DNA of 64,000 nucleotides from assembly GCF_900104525.1 (NCBI RefSeq), contig NZ_LT629711.1, positions 2,728,001-2,792,000 on the forward strand, in the 5' to 3' direction. The DNA is from Pedococcus dokdonensis. GTDB lineage: Bacteria; Actinomycetota; Actinomycetes; Actinomycetales; Dermatophilaceae. Position 1 is the stretch's first letter. Each line of letters opens with the position of its first letter. Shown piece after piece: positions 1 through 8,069 of this stretch. The translations under genes were made by a program, and so were the position numbers. The notes under the pieces are model-generated. The model had not been told where the DNA came from. It did no database searches and worked only from the letters and a program-made list of their open reading frames with translations.

Positions 1-726
1 GCGCACCAGGGAGGCGCCGACGATGTCGAGCGCGGCCGTCTCGGAGGCGACCACCCAGCCGCGCTCGAGGCGCCCGAGCACCAGGGGACGGAACCCCTGG
101 GGGTCGCGCGCGGCATACAGGGTGTTCTCGTCCATGAACACGAAGCAGAAGGCGCCCTTGAGCTTGGGCAGCAGCTCGAGGGCGGCGGCCTCGAGCGACC
201 GGTCGGGGTCGTCGGCGAGCAGCGCGGTGACCAGGGCGGTGTCGGTGGTGTTGCCGCGCAACACCTCGCTGCCGCTGTTGGCGTAGCCGTCGGCTGCGCG
301 CTCCGCCATCAGCTCGCGGAGCTCGGCCGAGTTGGTCAGGTTGCCGTTGTGGGCCATGGCGACAGTGGACTCGGCATGGCCGCCGAGAGTGGGCTGGGCG
401 TTCTCCCAGGTCGAGCCGCCGGTCGTGGAGTAGCGGGCGTGCCCGACGGCGAGGTGTCCGCGCAGCGAGGCCAGCGAGCGCTCGTCGAACACCTGCGAGA
501 CGAGGCCCATGTCCTTGTAGACGAGGATGCTGTGCCCGTCGGAGGTGGCGATGCCGGCCGACTCCTGGCCACGGTGCTGGAGCGCGTAGATGCCGTAATA
601 GGTGAGCTTGGCGACCTCCTCACCGGGAGCCCAGACACCAAAGACCCCGCAGGCGTCCTGCGGGCCCTTCTCGCCGGGAAGCAGATCGTGCGAGAGCCGT
701 CCGTCGCCGCGTGCCACGTGCCCCAT
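1..726 (-). CDS. purF: amidophosphoribosyltransferase, N-terminal part (cut by window start)
   Basis: PurF makes phosphoribosylamine from PRPP and glutamine, the first committed step of purine synthesis. The readable protein runs from a short N-terminal leader to the glutamine amidotransferase domain, which includes D-A-C-G-V-F, A-L-Q-H-R-G-Q-E-S and a H-A-R-Y-S-T-T-G block. The Cys about 26 residues in would be the nucleophile, so the first ~25 residues act as a propeptide, as in Bacillus-type PurF. The PRPP-binding C-terminus lies beyond base 1. I start at the ATG at 726; an in-frame GTG at 717 gives the more usual x-A-R-G-D-G-R-L-S-H-D start and is equally possible. No strong Shine-Dalgarno marks either. 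Identification is firm, the exact start is not. Confidence 0.93.
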   Translation of the reverse strand, partial: MGHVARGDGRLSHDLLPGEKGPQDACGVFGVWAPGEEVAKLTYYGIYALQHRGQESAGIATSDGHSILVYKDMGLVSQVFDERSLASLRGHLAVGHARYSTTGGSTWENAQPTLGGHAESTVAMAHNGNLTNSAELRELMAERAADGYANSGSEVLRGNTTDTALVTALLADDPDRSLEAAALELLPKLKGAFCFVFMDENTLYAARDPQGFRPLVLGRLERGWVVASETAALDIVGASLVR

Positions 727-781
727 TCTCACACAGGCGACGGCCCCGCCGGGCAGCCGCCCGAGCGCGTCGTGGCCGGCT

Positions 782-1006
782 TCAGGCGCGCCGGTCGAGC
801 AGCACGGCGACGACGGCGGCGAGCAGCCCGAAGACGAACGCCCCGACCACGCCGAGGAAGAGCACCGCGCTGGTCATGCTGTAGTCGTGCCCGTAGTCCG
901 TCGTGTTGTCGCTGAAGTAGGCGAACGCCGAGCCGACGACGAAGCCGAGAATCGCTCCGGTCGCGATGAAGGCGACGAAGTTGGGGTAGCGACGAGTGGG
1001 GGGCAC
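782..1006 (-). CDS. small two-helix membrane protein
   Basis: A 74-residue protein with two hydrophobic segments (about residues 10-30 and 45-67) separated by a polar stretch rich in Asp, Tyr and Ser, and a short basic tail. It has no recognisable domain. It lies directly upstream of purF on the same strand, with about 55 bases between them, so it may share transcription with purF. Small membrane proteins in this position beside purF are common in actinobacteria, but I know of no assigned function. Frame, length and composition are those of a real gene rather than a shadow. Confidence 0.7.
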   Translation of the reverse strand: MPPTRRYPNFVAFIATGAILGFVVGSAFAYFSDNTTDYGHDYSMTSAVLFLGVVGAFVFGLLAAVVAVLLDRRA

Positions 1007-1027
1007 GTGCTCACGCTACCCGCGTCA

Positions 1028-1056
1028 CCATCCCGTAACCGGGTCGGGGACCCCAT
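1028..1056 (+). promoter_or_regulatory. candidate SigK-type promoter for the oxidoreductase
   Basis: CCATCC at 1028-1033, 17 bases, then CCCCAT at 1051-1056. The SigK consensus reported for mycobacteria, from memory, is CCATCC-N16/17-CCGAAT. The -35 matches 6/6 and the -10 matches 4/6. The start codon of the next gene follows 22 bases after the -10. This is a prediction only. Confidence 0.4.
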
Positions 1057-1077
1057 CTGCGACGGCTGCGAGTACGA

Positions 1078-2724
1078 ATGACAGACATGGAACGCACCGC
1101 ACCGACACCGGGCAGCAAGAGCCAGCGAGTGATGTATGCCGTCAGCGGCGTGCTCGCGGCCGCGGCCGGCATGGCGGTGGGTCACCTCGTCGCCGCCTTC
1201 GTGAACCCCGCCGCCTCACCCGTGCTCGCCGTGGGCTCGACCGTCATCGACGCGACCCCCACGCCGGTCAAGGAGTGGGCGGTCCAGAACTTCGGCACCG
1301 CCGACAAGCCGATCCTGCTGAGCAGCGTCACCCTCGTGGTGGTGCTGGCCGCCGCGGCGATCGGGCTCGTCTCGCGCACCAGGCCGAGCCTGGCCAACAT
1401 CCTGCTCGTCGGGATGGCCACGCTGGCAGGTCTCGCCGCGTGGTTCCGGCCGGCCTCCGCGCCGTTCGACGTCGTCCCTGCCTTCGTCACGGCGATCATC
1501 GGCCTGGTCACGATCGCGGGGCTCCGTGCCCTCATCCCGAACCTCCCCACTCCCGGTGCGCAGACCACCCAGCCCGCGCCCACCCCCGACCGCGGCACGA
1601 CCAAGCCGGACGCGAAGCCGGAGTCGCCGCTGGACCACACGGCATACGCGAAGGGCACGGCGGGCGCACCCGCTCGACGCAACTTCCTGCTGGGAGCCGC
1701 CGGGGTCACCGTCGGTGCCGCCGCCCTCGGCGCGCTCGGCCAGAAGCTCGCGGTCCCGGCCACCCTCCCGTCCTCGGTCGCCCTGCCCAAGCCCCAGAAC
1801 ACCCTGCAGGCCCTTCCCACCGGGATCGAGGGAAAGGTCAAGGGTGTCAGCCAGTTCCGTACGCCGGTCAAGGAGTTCTACCGGGTCGACACCGCCCTGG
1901 TGATCCCGCGCATCGACGTCGACAACTGGAAGCTCGAGATCGACGGCAAGGTCGACAACAAGCTGACCATCACGTTCGACGAGCTGCTCACGATGCCGAT
2001 GATCGAGAAGGACATCACCCTCAACTGCGTCAGCAACGAGGTCGGCGGCCCCTACATCTCGTCGACCCGCTGGCTCGGCGTGCGGGTGCGTGACCTGTTG
2101 GAGCGGGCGGGGGTGCAGGACGGCGTCGACCAGATCCTCAGCGAGTCGACGGACGGCATGACCATCTCGACCCCGATCGAGGCCCTCACGGACGACCGCG
2201 ACGCCCTCATCGCGGTGGCCATGGACGGCGAGCCCCTGCCCGCACGGCACGGCTTCCCGGCGCGGCTGGTCACCCCGGGCCTCTACGGGTTCGTGGGGGC
2301 CACCAAGTGGCTGACCAAGCTGACCGCGACGACGTATGCCGCGGAGCAGGCCTACTGGACCAAGCGCGACTGGCTGACGGACGGCACGGTGAAGACGCAG
2401 GCGCGGATCGACACGCCTGCGGGCCTGGCCACCTACGACGCCGGGAAGATCGCCGTCGGCGGGGTGGCCTGGGCCCAGCAGCGCGGGATCGAGGAGGTCG
2501 AGGTCCGCGTCGACGACGGCGAGTGGCAGAAGGCCACCCTCGGTCCCGACGGCGGCACCGACTACTGGCGCCAGTGGTACTGGATCTGGGACGCGAAGCC
2601 CGGTCGCCACGACCTCACCGTGCGCGCCAAGGACGGCACCGGCGAGTTCCAGACCGAGAAGCGGGCCGACCCCTTCCCCGGCGGAGCCTCCGGCTGGCAC
2701 TCCATCGTCGTCATCATCTCCTGA
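1078..2724 (+). CDS. membrane-anchored molybdopterin-dependent oxidoreductase (sulfite oxidase family)
   Basis: 548 residues. Four hydrophobic helices (about 19-43, 80-102, 107-124, 132-153) come first, then a Pro/Thr-rich linker and an R-R-N-F-L-L-G-A-A-G stretch at about 200 that resembles an internal Tat-type segment or fifth helix. A sulfite-oxidase-type molybdopterin domain follows, with L-N-C-V-S-N-E-V-G-G; Cys317 should be the Mo ligand. The C-terminal 120 residues look like the family's dimerisation (Ig-like) domain. The catalytic part is expected outside the membrane. The substrate cannot be told from sequence; sulfite or other small oxoanions or sulfoxides are possible. It precedes the fasciclin-sigK-rskA genes and is probably part of that regulon. 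The ATG at 1087 is an alternative start. Confidence 0.88.
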   Translation: MTDMERTAPTPGSKSQRVMYAVSGVLAAAAGMAVGHLVAAFVNPAASPVLAVGSTVIDATPTPVKEWAVQNFGTADKPILLSSVTLVVVLAAAAIGLVSRTRPSLANILLVGMATLAGLAAWFRPASAPFDVVPAFVTAIIGLVTIAGLRALIPNLPTPGAQTTQPAPTPDRGTTKPDAKPESPLDHTAYAKGTAGAPARRNFLLGAAGVTVGAAALGALGQKLAVPATLPSSVALPKPQNTLQALPTGIEGKVKGVSQFRTPVKEFYRVDTALVIPRIDVDNWKLEIDGKVDNKLTITFDELLTMPMIEKDITLNCVSNEVGGPYISSTRWLGVRVRDLLERAGVQDGVDQILSESTDGMTISTPIEALTDDRDALIAVAMDGEPLPARHGFPARLVTPGLYGFVGATKWLTKLTATTYAAEQAYWTKRDWLTDGTVKTQARIDTPAGLATYDAGKIAVGGVAWAQQRGIEEVEVRVDDGEWQKATLGPDGGTDYWRQWYWIWDAKPGRHDLTVRAKDGTGEFQTEKRADPFPGGASGWHSIVVIIS

Positions 2725-2834
2725 CCCCGGCCCGCCGCCGGGCGCCCGGTGCCCCACGTCCACTCGTGCGGCACCGGGTTCTTGCGTGCTCGGTGGGGCG
2801 AATTCCGAACTGGCAGAAAAAGTTTCGCGAATCG

Positions 2835-2861
2835 CAATCCACTGCGCGGGTGGGGCCGAAT
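2835..2861 (+). promoter_or_regulatory. candidate SigK-type promoter for fasciclin-sigK-rskA
   Basis: CAATCC at 2835-2840, 15 bases, CCGAAT at 2856-2861. This resembles the mycobacterial SigK promoter pattern (CCATCC-N16/17-CCGAAT, recalled from the literature), with a perfect -10 and a 5/6 -35 but a spacer one base short. It lies 38 bases upstream of the lipoprotein start codon. With the sigma gene downstream, it suggests autoregulation. Confidence 0.5.
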
Positions 2862-2899
2862 ACCCCATGTCAGACAGTCCACGACAAGGAGCCACCACC

Positions 2900-3535
2900 A
2901 TGCGACTTGCACGCCGCAGCACCATTGCTGCTTTCGCCCTCGCCCTTCCGCTCAGCCTGGCCGCCTGTGGGAACTCCGGTTCCGACGACGCAGCCGCCTC
3001 CAGCTCGACCGCCCCGTCCTCGTCGTCGTCGAGCTCCTCCTCGACCACGACCGAGGACATGGCCGGCAAGCCGTTCGGTGCCGGCTGCTCCGCGGTCCCC
3101 GCGGACGGCAAGGGCTCGTTCTCCGGCATGGCCACCGACCCGGTCGCCACTGCCGCCAGCAACAACCCCGTCCTGTCGACCCTGGTCACCGCGGTGACCG
3201 AGGCCGGCCTCGGCGAGACCCTCAACTCGGCCAAGGACATCACCGTCTTCGCCCCGACCAACGACGCCTTCGCCGCTGTGCCGAAGGCCACGATGGACGC
3301 GGCGATGAAGGACCCGAAGGGCCTGCTCACCAAGGTGCTCACGAACCACGTGGTGCCCGGCAAGCTGACCCCCGAGATGCTGGCGGGCGAGCACAAGACG
3401 CTCGGCGGCGGCACCATCAAGGTCGAGGGGTCCGGTGAGGACTTCACGATCGGCAAGGCCAAGGTCGTCTGCGGCAACGTGCAGACCGCGAACGCCACGG
3501 TCTACATCATCGACGGCGTTCTCCTCCCCAGCTGA
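2900..3535 (+). CDS. fasciclin (FAS1) domain lipoprotein, MPT83/MPT70-like
   Basis: 211 residues. The signal peptide ends in a lipobox L-A-A-C (Cys23), followed by a Ser/Thr/Ala-rich linker (about 25-55) and one FAS1 domain (about 75-210) with the hallmark T-V-F-A-P-T-N-D-A-F and N-H-V-V-P-G-K stretches. FAS1 lipoproteins sit on the outer face of the membrane and are thought to act in adhesion or surface interactions; the molecular role is unclear. I chose the ATG at 2900 because AAGGAG (2886-2891) is correctly spaced and it gives a clean lipoprotein signal; the longer in-frame start at 2786 lies upstream of the likely promoter. sigK follows 12 bases later, so the three genes are probably one operon, as expected for a SigK target. 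Confidence 0.93.
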   Translation: MRLARRSTIAAFALALPLSLAACGNSGSDDAAASSSTAPSSSSSSSSSTTTEDMAGKPFGAGCSAVPADGKGSFSGMATDPVATAASNNPVLSTLVTAVTEAGLGETLNSAKDITVFAPTNDAFAAVPKATMDAAMKDPKGLLTKVLTNHVVPGKLTPEMLAGEHKTLGGGTIKVEGSGEDFTIGKAKVVCGNVQTANATVYIIDGVLLPS

Positions 3536-3547
3536 GCCTGATCAGCG

Positions 3548-4156
3548 ATGATGGTGCCCATGGCAGCAACCCCCTCAGGTCCTCAACCGTCCTGGGGCGG
3601 TGCTGCCGTGGGCACCGACCTTGCCGGTCTCCTGCGCGCCAGCGCCCTCGGGGACGAAGGAGCATTCGCCCAGCTGTACGACGCGGTGTCGGCCCGGATC
3701 TACGGGTTGGTGCTGCGGGTGGTGCGGGATCCTGCGCAGTCGCAGGAGGTCGCCCAGGAGGCCCTGCTGGACATCTGGCGCACCAGCGCCCGGTACGACC
3801 CCGCGCGGGGCAGCGCGGTGAGCTGGATGCTCACCATCGCGCACCGCAAGGCGGTCGACCGGGTGCGGTCCGCGCAGGCGTCCACCGACCGCGAGGACAC
3901 CTACGGCTCGCGCAACCAGGAACGCAGCTTCGACGAGACGTCCGAGACGGTGGAACGCCGGCTCGACGCCCAGCGGGTGCGCAACGCCCTGGACTCGCTC
4001 ACCGACACGCAACGCAGCGCGGTCGAGCTCGCCTACCTCGGCGGCTACACGCACACCGAGGTGGCTTCCCTCCTGGACGTGCCCCTCGGCACGGCCAAGA
4101 CCCGAATACGTGACGGTCTCATCCGTCTGCGAGACACCATGGGGGTGCAGTCATGA
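3548..4156 (+). CDS. sigK: ECF RNA polymerase sigma factor SigK
   Basis: 202 residues with sigma-70 region 2 (about 40-105, including the A-Q-E-A-L-L-D-I-W-R recognition stretch) and region 4 (about 135-190, with an R-S-A-V-E-L-A-Y-L-G-G-Y-T-H-T-E-V-A helix-turn-helix and L-G-T-A-K-T-R-I-R-D-G-L). The SigK assignment rests on sequence type plus context. A fasciclin lipoprotein is directly upstream, an RskA-type anti-sigma gene overlaps the stop by four bases (ATGA), and SigK-like promoter elements precede the oxidoreductase and fasciclin genes. In mycobacteria SigK drives mpt70/mpt83. ATGs at 3548, 3551 and 3560 are all possible starts with no clear Shine-Dalgarno; coupling to the upstream gene is likely. 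Confidence 0.9.
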   Translation: MMVPMAATPSGPQPSWGGAAVGTDLAGLLRASALGDEGAFAQLYDAVSARIYGLVLRVVRDPAQSQEVAQEALLDIWRTSARYDPARGSAVSWMLTIAHRKAVDRVRSAQASTDREDTYGSRNQERSFDETSETVERRLDAQRVRNALDSLTDTQRSAVELAYLGGYTHTEVASLLDVPLGTAKTRIRDGLIRLRDTMGVQS

Positions 4157-4971
4157 GTGCCGACATCCACGGGTTGGTCGGCGCCTATGCAGTCGACGCC
4201 ATCGACGAGCAGGAGCGCAGCGCCTTCGAGCTGCACCTCGCCGAGTGCCCTGAGTGCCAGGCGGAGGTGGCTTCCCTCCAGGAGGCCGCGACCCAGCTCT
4301 CCCTGATGAGTGAGGTCGCTGCGCCGGCCTCGATGCGCGACAGCGTGCTGGCCGGCATCAAGACGGTGCGGCCGCTCCCCCCTCTCGAGGCGCAGTCCGG
4401 TGGCCCAGTCGCTTCCGGGCCCGTTGGCGGACCCTCGCCCACGGTTGATGCGCCGACCCGGACTGGGTCCGCCTCCCACGCCGTGCCCGACAGCACGGTC
4501 GTCCCGTTCCGCCCACGCCGTCGCGTGACCGCCTGGCTGGCCAGTGCCGCTGCCGCGGCCGTGCTGCTCGTCGGCGGGCTGGCCTGGAGCCCGTGGGACG
4601 ACGGGACCCCTCCTCCGCGCAACGTCAGCGCCATCGAGAAGGTGCTCGAGGCGAAGGACGCCAAGCGCTACGAGAAGGTGATCGGTGGTGCGAAGGCCAC
4701 CATCGTGCGCAGTGCCTCGCTGGGCAAGGCCGTGATCATCGCCGACCACATGCCGGCCGCCCCCGCGGGCAAGGACTTCCAGCTGTGGTTCGACCAGCCC
4801 AACCGCGGCATGGTCAGCGCAGGGGTGATGCCGCACGGCGCGGCTGACACCGTGACCATCCTGCTCGAGGGCGATGCGGCGACCGCCACGGGCGCCGGCA
4901 TCACCGAAGAACCTGCGGGTGGCTCGACCGCACCCACGGGTGAGCCGATCGCGCTCTTCGCCTTCACCTGA
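4153..4971 (+). CDS. rskA: anti-sigma-K factor RskA
   Basis: 272 residues. The N-terminal zinc-type anti-sigma fold has H28-x3-C32-x2-C35 (H-L-A-E-C-P-E-C), then a Pro/Ser-rich linker, one transmembrane helix (about 125-145) and an extracytoplasmic RskA domain (about 155-272). The family holds SigK at the membrane and releases it by regulated proteolysis. Its start overlaps the sigK stop, so the two are translationally coupled. The HxxxCxxC motif is intact, so zinc-dependent redox sensing is possible, but that is inference. The gene ends at a long hairpin shared with the convergent LLM gene. Confidence 0.92.
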   Translation: MSADIHGLVGAYAVDAIDEQERSAFELHLAECPECQAEVASLQEAATQLSLMSEVAAPASMRDSVLAGIKTVRPLPPLEAQSGGPVASGPVGGPSPTVDAPTRTGSASHAVPDSTVVPFRPRRRVTAWLASAAAAAVLLVGGLAWSPWDDGTPPPRNVSAIEKVLEAKDAKRYEKVIGGAKATIVRSASLGKAVIIADHMPAAPAGKDFQLWFDQPNRGMVSAGVMPHGAADTVTILLEGDAATATGAGITEEPAGGSTAPTGEPIALFAFT

Positions 4972-4975
4972 TCCA

Positions 4976-5052
4976 CCACACTTCTGGCCACCAGTGCCGC
5001 ATGACGACGCCTTCTCGGGGCGCCGGTGCGGCACGGGTGGCCAGAAGTGTGG
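4976..5052. terminator. long hairpin between convergent rskA and LLM genes
   Basis: Perfect 17-bp outer arms (4976-4992 and 5036-5052) and, after one A/G mismatch, 8-bp inner arms (4994-5001 and 5027-5034), making a 25-bp interrupted stem with a 25-base loop. There is no T-tract on either side. It is best read as a bidirectional terminator, though the stem is unusually long for one. Confidence 0.7.
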
Positions 5053-5059
5053 GCTTGAC

Positions 5060-5923
5060 CTAGCGCAGGGACGGCAGGAGGCCAGCGACCTCGTCCAGCA
5101 CCGCCTCGCTGCCCGCGTAGGCACCCTCAGCCCGCGGCCAGTGCGTCACCGCGTCGGTGAACCCGAGCTCGGCCGCCCGGCCCACCAGGTCGGTGAACAG
5201 CCCGGCACTCTCCAGGGAGAACCGCGGCGCGCCGTCGAGCGACAGGTAGCGGTCCAGGGACTGCTCGCGGCCCGCCTGCGCCTCGCTCTCGTCGAGTCGC
5301 GCGCTCAGCTCGGCGATCCCTGCCCACCACTCGTCGAGGGTGTCGCCACCCTTGCCGTAGGTGACCCACCCCTGTCCGAGCCGCGCGGCCAGGCGCAGTG
5401 ACCGCGGCGCGTTGGCGGCGATGACGAACGGCACCCGGGGTCGTTGCACCGGTCCCGGCAGGGTGCGCGCGTCGACGGCGGTGTAGTCCGGACCGGCGTG
5501 GTCGACGTGGTCCTCGCGGAACAGCCGGTCGAGGAGCTCGACGAACTCGTGGAACCGGTCGACCCGCTGCTTCACCGTGCGCTCCTCCCCCAGGATGCGC
5601 GAGTCGAGGTCACCGCCGGTGCCGAGACCGCAGAGCAGGCGACCCCCCGAGATGTCTTCCAGCGCAAGGAGGTCGCGCAGGAAGACATAGGGGTGTCGAT
5701 AGTTGGGCGAGCTCACGAAGGTGCCGAGCCGGATGGTCGAGGTGACCGTTGCCGCGGCGGTCAGCGTGGGCAGCGCCCCGAACCATGGCGAGTCGGGCAG
5801 TCCAGCCCACACCAGGTGGTCGTAGGTCCACGCGTGGTCGAAGCCGAGCTCCTCGGCTCGTCGCCACCGGGGCGCCGCGTCGGTCCAGTGGTGCTCGGGG
5901 AGGATCGTGATGCCGAAACGCAT
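5060..5923 (-). CDS. LLM-class flavin/F420-dependent oxidoreductase
   Basis: 287 residues with the bacterial-luciferase-like TIM barrel: R-F-G-I-T-I-L-P-E-H-H-W at the N-terminus, R-L-G-T-F-V-S-S-P and G-R-L-L-C-G-L-G-T-G-G in the middle. The members of this family that start this way often use F420, but the cofactor and substrate cannot be fixed here. I start at the ATG at 5923, not the longer frame to 5959. That ATG directly follows TACCCT plus six bases, a leaderless promoter arrangement, and the protein then begins at the first beta strand. The -10 overlaps a copy of the CGGCATAC motif. Downstream is the hairpin shared with rskA. Confidence 0.9.
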   Translation of the reverse strand: MRFGITILPEHHWTDAAPRWRRAEELGFDHAWTYDHLVWAGLPDSPWFGALPTLTAAATVTSTIRLGTFVSSPNYRHPYVFLRDLLALEDISGGRLLCGLGTGGDLDSRILGEERTVKQRVDRFHEFVELLDRLFREDHVDHAGPDYTAVDARTLPGPVQRPRVPFVIAANAPRSLRLAARLGQGWVTYGKGGDTLDEWWAGIAELSARLDESEAQAGREQSLDRYLSLDGAPRFSLESAGLFTDLVGRAAELGFTDAVTHWPRAEGAYAGSEAVLDEVAGLLPSLR

Positions 5924-5932
5924 GCGGTGAGG

Positions 5933-5961
5933 GTATGCCGCGTGGTCGCCACGCGGCATAC
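5933..5961. repeat. inverted pair of the extended motif
   Basis: GTATGCCGCGTGG (5933-5945), three bases, then its exact complement (5949-5961). It lies between the LLM gene and the hydrolase gene, both on the minus strand, at the hydrolase 3' end. It could end hydrolase transcription; its left arm also supplies the -10 of the LLM gene. Confidence 0.75.
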
Positions 5962-5962
5962 C

Positions 5963-6876
5963 TCAGCTCTTCTTCGCCAACGCCGCGACGTCGCGCACGG
6001 CTCGCGCGACCACGTCCGGCGCTGCCGGTTCCATGAAGTGCGGCGAGTCGACCCAGACCAGCTGGCCGGGGCTGAACCGGTCGACGTAGGCCTGCAACGC
6101 CGGTGTGATCCGTTTGTCGTACTCGGGGAGTCGTAGTCGTTGACGGTGCGCGGCTCCTGCTGCGCCGCCAGGTAGATGACCGGCACGGCCGGCTCCTTGC
6201 CGATGTACCTCTGGAGGCCGCGGACCAGCGCGTACTGGGAGATGCGCTCCAGCGAGCAGCAGGCATCGTCCTTCGCGTAGGCGGCGAACCGGTCCTTGGG
6301 CTTGAGGTAGCGGTCGAGTCCGAGCTCGTCGGGGAACATCGCGTCGAGGAGCACCATGCCCACGACGTCCTCCGGGTGCTCGTTGAGGAAGGAGTAGGCG
6401 AGCAGCCCGCCGAACGACGATGCCATCAGGAGGTAGGGAGGCCTCGCCCCGCCGGCCGCGAGCACGCCCTCCAGGTCGTGCAGCATGTCCGCAGGGGTCT
6501 GCTCGGCGTCGACCGCCTCACTGCGACCCACGTTGCGGCGGTCGTAGAGGCAGACCCGGTGGTCGGGGAGCCGTTGCGCGACGATCTCGCCGTTGGAGAA
6601 GGGCAGCATCCGGGGGCTGTTGATCCAGCCGTGCAGATAGACCACCGTGGGCTCGCCTGCCCCGACGCACCGCATGAAGAGCCGATGGCCCCCGACGTCG
6701 TACCTGCCCTCGACCTGTCGCTCCTCGGCAGCGGCACGGGTCGTCGACTGGGTGGCTCCGGAGCCCGGCGTCGTCGAGCTCGTCACCGTGGCGCCGCCCC
6801 CTCCCCCGGCGCACCCAGTGACGACCAACGCCAACGCCGTGCAGATCACGGCACCCGTGCGTCGTGACGAGCCCAT
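5963..6876 (-). pseudogene. alpha/beta-hydrolase lipoprotein, single-base frameshift
   Basis: The intact product would be about 304 residues. It has a lipoprotein signal with V-T-G-C (Cys22), a Gly/Thr/Ser linker, then an alpha/beta hydrolase fold with Y-L-H-G-W (oxyanion) and A-S-S-F-G-G-L (nucleophile elbow, Ser in place of the usual GxSxG first Gly). The frame breaks after D-Y-D-S-P. Adding one C to the run that reads GGGG on the + strand (6125-6128) restores S-P-E-Y-D-K-R and then a normal C-terminus with D-S-P-H-F-M-E (catalytic His) and a stop at 5963. So the gene lacks one base in a homopolymer. The start is the ATG at 6876. It may be a sequencing error rather than true decay. Confidence 0.8.
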
Positions 6877-7001
6877 GCCGGCCACGATCCTCTCGTCACC
6901 GCGGGGCCGCATCAGAGTTTTCACCTACGCCCGGCGCTCCTTCCCCCGCGCACCGGCACCACACGGCATACCGTGCCTGGCGTCGTGGGAGGCTGGGACG
7001 C

Positions 7002-8048
7002 ATGAAGGCCACCATCCTCAACGCCCCCCGCGACATCCGCGTCGAAGACGTGCCGGACCCGACCATCGTCAAGCCGACCGACGCCATCGTGCGCGTCACT
7101 GCCGCGTGCGTGTGTGGGAGCGACCTGTGGCCCTATCGCGGGATCAACGACGTGACCGAGCCGACCCGGATCGGCCACGAGTTCGTCGGGATCGTCGAGG
7201 AGGTCGGCGCCGAGGTGCGGAGCCTGCGCGTGGGCGACTTCGTGGTGGCGCCGTTCATGTACTCCGACAACACCTGTCCGCACTGCCGGGTCGGCATCCA
7301 GTCGCGCTGCTCGGCCGGTGGCTTCTGGGGCGGCGAGGACCGTGACGGCGCGATGGTCGACGGTGGGCAGGGGGAGTACGTGCGCGTCCCGCTCGCCGAC
7401 GGCACGCTCGTCGCGACCCGTGAGGTGCCGGACGACAGCCTGGTGCCGAGCCTGCTCAGCCTGTCGGACGTGATGGGCACGGGCTGGCACGCGGCAGTCG
7501 CCGCCCGCGTGCAGGAGGGCGACACCGTGGTGGTCGTCGGCGACGGCGCGGTCGGGCTGAGCGGCGTCCTGGCCGCCCAGCGGATGGGGGCCGAGCGGAT
7601 CGTCGCGATGTCGCGCCACGAGCCCCGCCAGCGGATCGCCCGCGAGTTCGGCGCGACTGACGTGGTCGAGGCGCGCGGCGATGATGCCGTGAGCGCCGTC
7701 AAGGAGCTCACCGACGGGGTCGGCGCCGACGCGGTGCTGGAGTGCGTCGGCACCAACGAGTCGATGTCGACGGCCATCGCCTCCGCCCGTCCGGGCGCGA
7801 CGGTGGGCTATGTCGGTGTGCCGCACGGGATCGAGTACCCGGTGCGGGACCTGTTCGTCCGCAACGTCGGGATCGCCGGCGGCATCGCGCCGGCTCGTCA
7901 GTACCTGCCGCAGCTGCGGGACGACGTGCTGTCGGGAGCGATCAACCCGGGCCTGGTCTTCGACCTCGAGGTGCCGCTCTCCGAGGTGGCGAAGGGCTAC
8001 GCGGCGATGGACGAGCGGCGGGCGATCAAGTCACTCGTCCGTCCCTGA
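7002..8048 (+). CDS. zinc-type alcohol dehydrogenase family protein
   Basis: 348 residues of the medium-chain dehydrogenase family: catalytic zinc region C-V-C-G-S-D and G-H-E-F-V-G-I-V, a Cys cluster (C-P-H-C-x7-C) that shows three rather than four Cys of the structural zinc lobe, and a Rossmann fold with V-V-G-D-G-A-V-G-L. It oxidises or reduces an alcohol/aldehyde with NAD(P); the substrate is unknown. GGGAGG about 10 bases upstream supports the ATG at 7002; a TACCGT -10 overlapping a CGGCATAC motif lies at 6969-6974. It is divergent from the hydrolase lipoprotein and followed after 21 bases by the spermidine-synthase-like gene. Confidence 0.93.
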   Translation: MKATILNAPRDIRVEDVPDPTIVKPTDAIVRVTAACVCGSDLWPYRGINDVTEPTRIGHEFVGIVEEVGAEVRSLRVGDFVVAPFMYSDNTCPHCRVGIQSRCSAGGFWGGEDRDGAMVDGGQGEYVRVPLADGTLVATREVPDDSLVPSLLSLSDVMGTGWHAAVAARVQEGDTVVVVGDGAVGLSGVLAAQRMGAERIVAMSRHEPRQRIAREFGATDVVEARGDDAVSAVKELTDGVGADAVLECVGTNESMSTAIASARPGATVGYVGVPHGIEYPVRDLFVRNVGIAGGIAPARQYLPQLRDDVLSGAINPGLVFDLEVPLSEVAKGYAAMDERRAIKSLVRP

Positions 8049-8069
8049 CCGGCTCTGGCGGCCCAGCGC

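Noticed and set aside
1216..3498. 760-codon open frame on the - strand
   Set aside because: It is antisense to the oxidoreductase and fasciclin genes, both with clear motifs and ribosome site.
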